The translations under genes and the position numbers were made by a program. Under the pieces are notes generated by a model. That model searched no databases. It worked only from the letters and a program-made list of their open reading frames with translations, and was not told the origin of the DNA. Shown here one piece after another: positions 52,883-64,000 of a DNA stretch of 64,000 nt. Positions within the stretch are counted from its first letter, which is position 1. Each line of letters begins with the position of its first letter. This DNA comes from Neoroseomonas terrae (lineage in GTDB: Bacteria > Pseudomonadota > Alphaproteobacteria > Acetobacterales > Acetobacteraceae): assembly GCF_018129025.1 (NCBI RefSeq), contig NZ_JAAEDI010000009.1:124001-188000 (forward strand), written 5' to 3'.

Positions 52883-53707
52883 ATGAACATCACCCTCGCG
52901 CAGGTGCAGATGTTGTTCGGCGTGTCGCCCGCCGGGGCGGCCTCCTCGGGCACGGCTGCCGAGGCCATTCCAGCCCTGCGCCGCGCCACGGCCGAGGGTG
53001 CCGAGGAGAAGGGCATCGCGCGGGAGGAGAAGGACCCCGTCACGATCTCCGCGCTGGCGCAGTTCCGCACGGCGCTGCACAAGGCCGGCAGCATCGAGGG
53101 GGCGCTGTCCGACCCACGCATCCTCAAGGTGCTGCTGCCGGCGCTCGGGCTCGCGGGACAGGAGGGCAACATCGCCCTCGCGCGCAAGGCGCTGCTGTCC
53201 AACCCGGCGGATCAGAAAGGCCTTGCGGCGCAGCTCGGCGCCACCTGGAAAAGGGCGGCCGAGACGCTCGGCGTCCATGCGAGCGGGCTGGACGGCCTGC
53301 GTGAGAGCAAGCTCGTCCAGACCCTGACCGAGGGCTACGTGAAGTACCAGTACCGCTCCGGGCTGGATGAGCGACAGGCCGGCATTTCCGATGCGCTCTA
53401 CTTCCTCGATGCCGCGTCCGGGGCGGGCGACGTCTATGACGTGCTGGGCGATGCGGTGATGCGGCGCGTCGTGACCGGCGCGCTCGGCCTGCCGGATCAG
53501 ATCGCAGTACAGCCGGTCGAGACCCAGGGCCGGGCGGTCACCTCCCGGCTCGACATCGCGGATCTGAAGGATGCGCGGCAGGTGCGGAAGCTCGCCGAAC
53601 GCTACCTGATCGCGGCGGCGAACAAGGCGGCGGAGAGTCAGGCCGCGAATGCTGCGACCGATCCGATGGCGATGATCGCCTCGCTGGCCGTCAGCCTGCG
53701 CGCCTGA
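52883..53707 (+). CDS. DUF1217 domain protein (flagellum-linked family)
   Basis: 274 residues, no signal peptide and no membrane segment. Recognised as DUF1217 from DPRILKVLLPALGLAGQEGN, the repeated SNPADQKGLAAQLG-type helices, and GISDALYFLDAASGAGDVYDVLGD. The domain occurs mostly with flagellar genes in alphaproteobacteria. No other flagellar gene is in this window, so the gene is displaced or its link is only historical. It follows thiD by 33 bases and ends flush against the convergent transporter. Confidence 0.78.
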   Translation: MNITLAQVQMLFGVSPAGAASSGTAAEAIPALRRATAEGAEEKGIAREEKDPVTISALAQFRTALHKAGSIEGALSDPRILKVLLPALGLAGQEGNIALARKALLSNPADQKGLAAQLGATWKRAAETLGVHASGLDGLRESKLVQTLTEGYVKYQYRSGLDERQAGISDALYFLDAASGAGDVYDVLGDAVMRRVVTGALGLPDQIAVQPVETQGRAVTSRLDIADLKDARQVRKLAERYLIAAANKAAESQAANAATDPMAMIASLAVSLRA

Positions 53708-54721
53708 TCACCCTGCATCGTCCCGCGCGGGTTCGCGGCCGAGCCAGCCCTCGGCGTAGGCGCGGCGCACCACCACCGCGCCGGCGGCGGCGAGCGGAGC
53801 AGCCAGCGCGACACCGAGCAGCCCGAAGAACGACGCCATCAGCACCTGCGCGAGCAGCAGCGCCGCCGGCGGCAGGTCGGCCATCTCAGCCTGTACGAGC
53901 GGCGTCAGGATGTTGCCCTCGATGAACTGCACGCCCGTGTAGAGAAGCGCCACCCACAGCGCGAGCCAGGGCGAGATCGTCGCAGCCAGCAGCATCGCCG
54001 GCACCGCCGCGATGACCGGGCCGATATTCGGGATGAAGCCGAGCAGTGCCGCCAGCACCGCCAGCACGCCGGCGAGCGGCACGCCGAGCAGCATCAGCCC
54101 GATCCAGGTCAGCACGCCGCTGACCACCATGGCGAAGGCCTGGCCGGCTAGCCAGCCACGCAGCACCCAGCCGCATTCCCGCAGCGCGGCGGCAGCCCGG
54201 GTGTCGATGGACGGATGCAGCAGGGCGCGCAGCCCCGCAACGTAGATGGTCGGGTGCAGCGCCAGGTAGACGCCGAGGAGCAGGATCACCGCTGCATTGC
54301 CCAGCCAGCCGAGCGTCGTGCTGGCCGCTGTCGCGGCGAAGCCCATGCCGCCGGTGGCGCTGTCATCGGGCAGCGCCATGCGCTCGGCGAACCAGGCGCC
54401 CCACTCGTTCTGCATCAGGCGCTCGCGGAAGGACTCGAAGCTGCGGGGAAGGTCCTCCGCGAGCTGGCCGGCCTGCTCGGCCAGGGGCCCTGCGGCCAGT
54501 GTGCCCGCCGCAACGGCCAGCAGCAGGATGCCGAGCAGCACGACCAGTACCGAGATCCAGCGCGGCAGGCCGGTCCAACCCATGAGCAAGGTCGCCGGCA
54601 AGTTCAGCGCGACCGCCAAGAGCAGCCCGGCGAAGCCGAGCAGCGGCACTTCCGGTGCGAAGATGAAGAGCGCCAACAGGAGGATGAGGATGATGAGGAC
54701 GGAAGCCTGGGCGCGCGACAT
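53708..54721 (-). CDS. AI-2E family transporter (PerM-like)
   Basis: 337 residues from the ATG at 54721; longer readings upstream are not plausible. It starts with SVLIILILLLALFIFAPEVPL and has about eight membrane segments. The family's central soluble part, with AEDLPRSFESFRERLMQNEWG, lies between the N-terminal and C-terminal helices. GFIPNIGPVIAAVPAML and QFIEGNILTPLVQAEM are the conserved signature. Family members export small molecules or ions, and the substrate is not known. It is divergent from serC. Confidence 0.88.
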   Translation of the reverse strand: MSRAQASVLIILILLLALFIFAPEVPLLGFAGLLLAVALNLPATLLMGWTGLPRWISVLVVLLGILLLAVAAGTLAAGPLAEQAGQLAEDLPRSFESFRERLMQNEWGAWFAERMALPDDSATGGMGFAATAASTTLGWLGNAAVILLLGVYLALHPTIYVAGLRALLHPSIDTRAAAALRECGWVLRGWLAGQAFAMVVSGVLTWIGLMLLGVPLAGVLAVLAALLGFIPNIGPVIAAVPAMLLAATISPWLALWVALLYTGVQFIEGNILTPLVQAEMADLPPAALLLAQVLMASFFGLLGVALAAPLAAAGAVVVRRAYAEGWLGREPARDDAG

Positions 54722-54836
54722 GGCGGCGTAACGGCTGGTGCGACTGGCGGTTGCGTCGCCGGTTCGGCGGGCGTATCCAGGCGGCGGGCCACGCCCCCCC
54801 ACCGGGGCGCATCCGCTTCTGGAAGGGAGCTGCATC

Positions 54837-56012
<1,176 letters not shown>

Positions 56013-56015
56013 GCC

Positions 56016-57602
56016 ATGCCGAAGGTCCTGATCTCCGACAAGCTCTCCCCCGCCGCCGTCCAGATCTTCAAGGACCGCGGCCTCGATGTGGACTTCAAGC
56101 CGGGCCTGAAGCCCGCGGAACTGCGCGAGATCATCGCTGGCTATGATGGCCTCGCCATCCGCTCGGCGACGAAGGTCACGCGCGAGCTCCTCGACGCCGC
56201 GCCGAAGCTGAAGGTCGTCGGCCGCGCGGGCATCGGCGTGGACAATGTCGATGTGACATCCGCCACCGCGCGCGGCGTCGTGGTGATGAACACGCCCTTC
56301 GGCAACGCCATCACCACCGCCGAGCACGCCATCGCGATGATGTTCGCGCTGGCCCGCCAGATCCCCGAGGCCTCCGCTTCCACCAAGGCCGGCAAGTGGG
56401 AGAAGAACCGCTTCATGGGCGTCGAGCTGTTCGGCAAGACGCTTGGCCTGATCGGCTGCGGCAACATCGGGTCGATCGTCGCGGACCGCGCCCTCGGCTT
56501 GAAGATGAAGGTCATCGCCTTCGATCCCTTCCTGTCCGAGAAGCGCGCGGTCGAGATCGGCGTGGAGAAGGTCGAGCTGAACGACCTGATCGCCCGCGCC
56601 GATTTCCTCACCCTGCACACGCCGCTGACCGAGCAGACGAAGAACGTCATTTCACGCGACGCCATCGCGCGCATGAAGAAGGGTGCGCGGCTGATCAACT
56701 GCGCCCGCGGTGGGCTGGTGGATGAGGCGGCGCTGTTCGACGCGCTGAAATCGGGGCACCTCGCCGGCGCCGCGCTCGATGTGTTCGAGACGGAGCCCGC
56801 GACGGAAAGCCCGCTGTTCGGCCTCGAGAACGTCGTCTGCACCCCGCATCTGGGCGCCGCGACGGCGGAAGCGCAGGAGAATGTCGCCCTTCAGGTCGCC
56901 GACCAGATGGCCGACTTCCTGCTGACCGGTGCGGTGTCCAACGCCATCAACATGCCCTCGGTGACCGCCGAGGAGGCGCCGCGCCTCAAGCCGTACATGG
57001 AACTTGCGCGGCTGCTCGGGGGCATGGCGGGGCAGCTCACCGCCGCGCAGGACGGGGCGATCAAGGCGATCCGCGTCGAATACGAGGGCAGCGTCGCCGA
57101 ACTGAACCTCCGCCCGCTGACGGCCGCCGCACTCGCCGGGGTGCTGACGCCGCTGCTCGGTTCGGTCAACATGGTGAATGCCCCGGTGCTGGCGAAGCAG
57201 CGCGGCATCGAAGTCGCCGAGACCACCGTCGAGCGCAGCGGCGAGTACCAGACCCTGGTGCGCCTGACGGTCGTGACCGACCGCTTCGAGCGAGCCATCG
57301 CCGGCACGCTGGTGGCGGAGAACAAGCCGCGCCTCGTCGCCATCAAGGGCATCGCGGTGGAGGCCGATTTCGCCGCGCACATGCTCTACGTGACCAACCA
57401 GGACAAGCCGGGCTTCATCGGTCGCTTCGGCACGGCGCTGGCCGATGCAGGGGTGAACATCGCGACCTTCCACCTGGGCCGCTCGGCGCCCGGCGGGGAC
57501 GCGATCTGCCTTGTCGGCCTGGACGGGCCGATGCCGGACGGCGTGCTGGCCGGCGTGCGCGAATTGCCGCTGGTGGTGCAGGCGACGGCGCTGGCCTTCT
57601 GA
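56016..57602 (+). CDS. serA: D-3-phosphoglycerate dehydrogenase
   Basis: 528 residues, the long type with C-terminal regulatory domains. It makes 3-phosphohydroxypyruvate, the first step of serine synthesis, using NAD. LGLIGCGNIGSIVADRALGL is the dinucleotide motif. Catalytic Arg, Glu and His fall in INCARGGLVDEAAL, the following acidic stretch and CTPHLGAATAEAQ. The C-terminal part after about residue 320 contains the ASB and ACT domains (LYVTNQDKPGFIGRFGTAL), which may bind serine. It is three bases after serC. Confidence 0.95.
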   Translation: MPKVLISDKLSPAAVQIFKDRGLDVDFKPGLKPAELREIIAGYDGLAIRSATKVTRELLDAAPKLKVVGRAGIGVDNVDVTSATARGVVVMNTPFGNAITTAEHAIAMMFALARQIPEASASTKAGKWEKNRFMGVELFGKTLGLIGCGNIGSIVADRALGLKMKVIAFDPFLSEKRAVEIGVEKVELNDLIARADFLTLHTPLTEQTKNVISRDAIARMKKGARLINCARGGLVDEAALFDALKSGHLAGAALDVFETEPATESPLFGLENVVCTPHLGAATAEAQENVALQVADQMADFLLTGAVSNAINMPSVTAEEAPRLKPYMELARLLGGMAGQLTAAQDGAIKAIRVEYEGSVAELNLRPLTAAALAGVLTPLLGSVNMVNAPVLAKQRGIEVAETTVERSGEYQTLVRLTVVTDRFERAIAGTLVAENKPRLVAIKGIAVEADFAAHMLYVTNQDKPGFIGRFGTALADAGVNIATFHLGRSAPGGDAICLVGLDGPMPDGVLAGVRELPLVVQATALAF

Positions 57603-57618
57603 TCGCGAGCGGGCGTCG

Positions 57619-58170
57619 TCAGCGCAGGACGACGCCCGATTCCGTACCCGCCGCGCGGGTCAGGATCGGGGCGATGGATTCCAGCGTCCACATCCGCGGC
57701 AGGTTCGACAGCCGTGCCAGTGTCTGGTCGGGGCCGAGGGTGAAGACCGGATTGGACAGTGCCGTGCGGATCGCGGCCTGGTCCCCACTGCGGAGCGGCC
57801 CGACCGCTGCGGCAAGCGCCGCGGAGACCTGGTTCGGCAGCACGGTCAGCGGAATGCCGAGGGCCTCGCGTTCCTCACGGATCGCCGCCGCCACCTGGGG
57901 GCCATAGCGGACAGGTAGGGCGATGGAGGTGGCAGGATCGCGCATCCCCGCGACCGCGGCCTCGAACTGCGCCAGCGCGGCGGCGGCTTCGGCTGGCTTG
58001 CCGCGATAGAGGCTCATGTCGCCGAAGTTGCGCTCTGCGTAGGCCAGGTTCAGGCGGGTATTGGCCGGCTGGAAGCCCGCACCCCCGAAACTGAAGTCGG
58101 GCGGCTGCGAGGCACAGCCCGCCAGCGCCACGAAGCATCCAACGAGACCCAGGATCGCCCTGCGGTTCAT
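57619..58170 (-). CDS. Putative lipoprotein
   Basis: 183 residues from the ATG at 58170. The signal MNRRAILGLVGCFVALAGC has a lipobox LAGC, so Cys19 should be lipidated. The rest is helical with no known motif (for example LAYAERNFGDMSLYRGKPAEAAAALAQ resembles a TPR-like hairpin). The location is inner or outer membrane, periplasmic side. It converges with serA. Confidence 0.75.
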   Translation of the reverse strand: MNRRAILGLVGCFVALAGCASQPPDFSFGGAGFQPANTRLNLAYAERNFGDMSLYRGKPAEAAAALAQFEAAVAGMRDPATSIALPVRYGPQVAAAIREEREALGIPLTVLPNQVSAALAAAVGPLRSGDQAAIRTALSNPVFTLGPDQTLARLSNLPRMWTLESIAPILTRAAGTESGVVLR

Positions 58171-58224
58171 GCGGCCCTCCATTGCAGGCGCGTACCATGC
58201 CTGCGCCGTCGGGCCGTCGCCAGA

Positions 58225-58386
58225 TCAGGCGGCGATCGCCCAGACGACGAGGCCGATCAGGCCCCACAGGGGAAGGGCGAGCAGCAAACCGTTGGCGAAG
58301 GCGCGAGCGGGGCTCTCGGTGCCGTCAGGGTGGCCGGCGGTCTGCCGGGGAACCCGTTCGACTGCGTGGGCGGTGGTTTGCGACAT
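58225..58386 (-). CDS. Small single-span membrane protein
   Basis: 53 residues from the ATG at 58386, with AGGAG seven bases upstream. A polar N-terminus is followed by one membrane helix, LLLALPLWGLIGLVVWAIAA, ending the protein. Its function is unknown. It may be a short membrane regulator; no neighbour indicates a partner. Confidence 0.6.
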   Translation of the reverse strand: MSQTTAHAVERVPRQTAGHPDGTESPARAFANGLLLALPLWGLIGLVVWAIAA

Positions 58387-58597
58387 GATGCGCTCCTGGC
58401 GACGCTTCACCTGTTCACCTGGGCGTCAAACGATCCTGGCCCGGCAAAGTTGACGATCGATGAAGGCGAAGCGGGTCTTTTGCCCCCGCCGGATGGTGGC
58501 GAGGCGGCCACGATGGGGCGGGATCGTGGCACGGGGCCGCTTTGCGCGCCGCGGGGGTTGCCGGCGCAACGGCGCCCTGCCACACCCTCCGCCGGCC

Positions 58598-59737
58598 ATG
58601 ACCGACGATCTGCCCAACCCCGCCCTGCTGCCCGCGGGCCTCGCCGACCTTCTGCCGCCCGATGCGGAGCGGGAGGCCGACCTCGTCGAAGCCATGATGG
58701 TCGTGTTCGCCGGCCATGGGTATGAGCGGCTGAAGCCCCCCCTGCTGGAGTTCGAGGACAGCCTCCTGGCGGGCTCCGGCGCGGCCGTCGCCGAACAGAC
58801 CTTCCGCCTGATGGACCCGGTCAGCCAGCGCATGATGGGGCTGCGCGCCGACACCACGCCGCAGGTCGCCCGCATCGCGGCGACCCGGCTGTCCGGCCAG
58901 GCGCGGCCACTTCGCCTTTGCTATGCCGGCCAGGTGCTGCGGGTGCGCGGGACCCAGCTCGCACCCTCGCGCCAGCTGCCGCAGGCCGGCGTCGAGCTGA
59001 TCGGCGGCGCCGCGCCGGCGGCGGATGCCGAGGTCGCGGTCGTTGCCATCGAGGCGCTGGCCGTCGTCGGCGTCACCGCCGTCAGCCTGGACGTGACGCT
59101 GCCGACCATGGTGCCCGCGCTGATGGAGGCGGCCGGGGCGGGCCCCGCCCTGCGCTCGGGCCTTGCCCATGCGCTGGACCGCAAGGACAGCGCCGCCGTG
59201 GCCGCCCTGGTGCAGAGGCAGCCGGGGCCGCTCGCCGTGCTGCCGGAGCTGATGGCCTCGACCGGCCCGGCCGATGGCGCGCTGGCCGCCCTGGATGCGG
59301 CCGACCTGCCACCGGCCGCGCGCGCCATCGCGCAGAACGCGGCTTCGGTGCTGCTGGCCATCCAGGCGCGCGCGCCGGGGCTGCGCATCACGCTCGATCC
59401 CGTGGAGTTCCGCGGTTTCCGCTATCACACCGGGGTTGCCTTCACGATTTACGGGCCCGGGATGAGCGGCGAGCTCGCCCGCGGCGGCCGCTACCTGTCG
59501 CAGAATGACGAGCCTGCGACCGGCATGACGCTGTACCCTGACGCGGTCATGCGCGCCGCGCCGGGCAGCGCGCCGCGGCCGCGCCTGTTCCTGCCGATCG
59601 GTGCGGATGGCGCCCCCTTCCGCGCCCGGGGCTTCGCCACCGTCGCGGCGCTGGCGACCGAGGACACGCCGCAGCGCCTGCGCTGCACCCATGAACTGAA
59701 GGGCGGCGAGGCCGTCCCGATCCTGCCGAAGGACTGA
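58598..59737 (+). CDS. hisZ: ATP phosphoribosyltransferase regulatory subunit
   Basis: 379 residues from the ATG at 58598. HisZ is a histidyl-tRNA-synthetase-like protein that pairs with the short HisG enzyme of histidine synthesis and gives it histidine sensitivity. Class II aaRS-like motifs are [25 protein letters not shown] and the later [18 protein letters not shown], with no anticodon-binding domain. It lies five bases before purA, an arrangement known in Rhodospirillales. hisG is not in the window. Confidence 0.9.
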   Translation: MTDDLPNPALLPAGLADLLPPDAEREADLVEAMMVVFAGHGYERLKPPLLEFEDSLLAGSGAAVAEQTFRLMDPVSQRMMGLRADTTPQVARIAATRLSGQARPLRLCYAGQVLRVRGTQLAPSRQLPQAGVELIGGAAPAADAEVAVVAIEALAVVGVTAVSLDVTLPTMVPALMEAAGAGPALRSGLAHALDRKDSAAVAALVQRQPGPLAVLPELMASTGPADGALAALDAADLPPAARAIAQNAASVLLAIQARAPGLRITLDPVEFRGFRYHTGVAFTIYGPGMSGELARGGRYLSQNDEPATGMTLYPDAVMRAAPGSAPRPRLFLPIGADGAPFRARGFATVAALATEDTPQRLRCTHELKGGEAVPILPKD

Positions 59738-59742
59738 GACCC

Positions 59743-61032
<1,290 letters not shown>

Positions 61033-61126
61033 CCGGGATGGCGGGCGGCGACATCGACGTCCACGCCCGCCGCCCCGACCCCTGGCTCGCCATGGTCAAT
61101 GCCATCTACGGCTAGGACAAGCGTAC

Positions 61127-61153
61127 GCCGCGCCGGGAACTGCCCGGCGCGGC
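61127..61153 (+). terminator. Hairpin downstream of purA
   Basis: A perfect 11-bp stem, GCCGCGCCGGG and CCCGGCGCGGC, with loop AACTG, lies 95 bases after the purA stop. There is no T tract. It is the probable end of the hisZ-purA transcript. Confidence 0.55.
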
Positions 61154-61196
61154 AGCGATCGCGGTGATCCTCGAACCCGGCCGACCACCCCCGTGA

Positions 61197-61351
61197 CGGA
61201 CCGGTCCGGCACGGCATCCGCTTGGTTCCGCCCGTGGTCGCTTGCCGGTGCCGACCGAGAAGGCCGCCATCACAGCCTGAATGGGCGAACTCCTGCAGAG
61301 TCGCCCTCTCAACATCACCCGGGCGGTCGCTTGACCGCCCTGTCGTTTTTC
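61197..61351 (+). ncRNA. Candidate small RNA with three hairpins and a terminator
   Basis: Between purA and the convergent ftsH gene lie three consecutive hairpins. The first pairs GGTCCGGCACGGCA (from about 61201) with TGCCGGTGCCGACC through two single bulges. The second pairs GGGCGAACTC with GAGTCGCCC around CTGCA. The third is the terminator stem at 61321. No open frame fits. It lacks the SRP RNA core sequence, and I do not recognise 6S RNA. It could be an independent small RNA or the 3' tail of the purA transcript. The 5' end is a guess. Confidence 0.45.
61321..61351 (+). terminator. Intrinsic terminator
   Basis: GGGCGGTC and GACCGCCC form an 8-bp stem around GCTT, followed by TGTCGTTTTT. 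It has the full shape of a rho-independent terminator on the plus strand, just before the convergent ftsH stop at 61364. Confidence 0.85.
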
Positions 61352-61363
61352 AACCAGCCCTCA

Positions 61364-63286
<1,923 letters not shown>

Positions 63287-63538
63287 TGCGGTTGTCCGTC
63301 TCCGACCCGGCGGGGTCATCCCCGGCCGGCCTTGCCCATTGAACATAGGGTCGGGTTGACCCGGCTTGAATGGCCGACCCGAAATGTCACCGCTCGCGCG
63401 CCCCGCCAGGGCGGGGGTCGTCGACCACCGTGGAGAGCGCGCAGGCGTGCAATGAAGGATAGTCCATGCAGCGGGCGGCGGCCAGCACGCCGTTTGTCGA
63501 GCCGCGCGGCAAGCCGCCGCGCCACGCGATGCCCCGCT

Positions 63539-64000
63539 TCAGCCAGGCGACTCGTCGGACCGCTCCCCGATGGCGCCAAGGTTGAGAACGGGCGAAAAGA
63601 CCAAGGAACAGCTTGGCACTTCGACCAGCGCGCCATCCGGCCTGCGGATCACCGGCAAGGCCCGCATGACGGCGGCCGGCAGGTTCAACCTCTCGCGCAG
63701 CCGTGTCGCCGCCTCCCCCGCCGGCCCGACCGTGCAGCCCATCGCTTCAGATCCCAGCACCCGAAAACGGCCATCCCAGATCGTGCCGGCGATTGCGGGC
63801 ACCGGACCCGCCACCGCCCCCGGATCGCGCGCCAACAGCCAGCGGCCTCGGGAGGCCGGACGCAGCCACGCGCCCGCCAGCGTCCCGCCCCGGGCCTCCA
63901 GCAGGGCCACCACACGCGCCGGCGCCGGCAGGTAGCGCGTACCCCCGACCAGCGCCACCAGGCGGCCGAGCGCCGAGACGGCCAGCGCGTCTCGGCCAAG
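63539..64000 (-). CDS. tilS: tRNA(Ile)-lysidine synthetase, C-terminal part (5' end off window)
   Basis: An open frame of 154 codons enters from the right edge and stops at 63539. YLPAPARVVALLEARGGTLAGAWLRP and WDGRFRVLGSEAMGCTVGPAGE resemble the C-terminal, substrate-tRNA-binding region of TilS, which modifies the C34 of tRNA-Ile so that it reads AUA. The catalytic PP-loop domain would lie beyond 64000. The call rests on this C-terminal pattern and on position just upstream of ftsH, an arrangement typical of alphaproteobacteria. The 192-base gap to ftsH holds no gene I can support. Confidence 0.7.
   Translation of the reverse strand, partial: LGRDALAVSALGRLVALVGGTRYLPAPARVVALLEARGGTLAGAWLRPASRGRWLLARDPGAVAGPVPAIAGTIWDGRFRVLGSEAMGCTVGPAGEAATRLRERLNLPAAVMRALPVIRRPDGALVEVPSCSLVFSPVLNLGAIGERSDESPG

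Noticed and set aside
61197..61351. Signal recognition particle RNA or 6S RNA
   Set aside because: The conserved SRP core sequence is absent, and the three separate hairpins do not form the single long hairpin expected of 6S RNA.

Overview
This is a GC-rich chromosomal window from an alphaproteobacterium. It is most likely an Acetobacteraceae (Roseomonas-like) member of the Rhodospirillales. That placement rests on the serC-serA and hisZ-purA pairs, ftsH beside tilS, ATP-cone-less NrdA, an orphan Bug/TctC-type binding protein, and a dispersed intergenic hairpin repeat. It is inference; no rRNA or tRNA gene is present to confirm it.

Layout. (1) 1-3.7 kb: a molybdopterin S/N-oxide reductase, cut by the left edge, diverges from a class III aminotransferase. 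(2) 3.9-29.6 kb: a surface-glycan and lipid-tailoring island. It opens with an O-antigen-ligase-type membrane protein and a mosaic of recombinase and IS3 debris. A parallel beta-helix/zinc-ribbon/methyltransferase fusion, a small methyltransferase and a pyruvyltransferase-TPR protein follow. Its heart is a minus-strand run of nine genes (23387 down to 11518), mostly joined by 4-base overlaps: TPR-alpha/beta-hydrolase, pyruvyltransferase, acyl carrier protein, family-2 glycosyltransferase, PhyH dioxygenase, fatty-acyl-AMP ligase, second PhyH dioxygenase, cytochrome P450 and a double GT4 glycosyltransferase. A methyltransferase, a TPR-GT2 fusion and a divergent autotransporter close the island. 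(3) 29.9-35.2 kb: housekeeping genes (polyprenyl diphosphate synthase, DUF2007, TrmN6-like methylase, SCO protein, nrdB) and a beta-hydroxyacid dehydrogenase. (4) 35.2-39.5 kb: two solute-binding proteins of different families and a berberine-bridge-type FAD oxidase, lying between nrdB and nrdA. (5) 39.6-48.4 kb: nrdA, a universal stress protein, an FAD dehydrogenase, a VOC protein, an ABC-F ATPase and a DMT exporter. (6) 48.5-64 kb: core metabolism (folP, glmM, thiD, serC, serA, hisZ, purA), then ftsH and the 3' part of tilS.

How the genes work together. The nine-gene operon reads as one assembly line. FAAL would adenylate a fatty acid and load it on the ACP. The P450 and two PhyH enzymes could hydroxylate the tethered chain. 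The glycosyltransferases and pyruvyltransferase would build and cap a sugar part. The TPR-hydrolase is the only candidate for releasing or transferring the acyl group. The product, probably an acylated and pyruvylated surface glycan or glycolipid, is inferred and matches no pathway I recognise.

Non-coding features. A composite two-hairpin repeat occurs at least six times, always at gene ends and often between convergent genes. Its stems vary in a compensatory way. Paired NrdR-like boxes precede both nrdB and nrdA. A three-hairpin segment ending in an intrinsic terminator lies between purA and ftsH and may be a small RNA. I saw no CRISPR array, tRNA, rRNA or intact insertion sequence.
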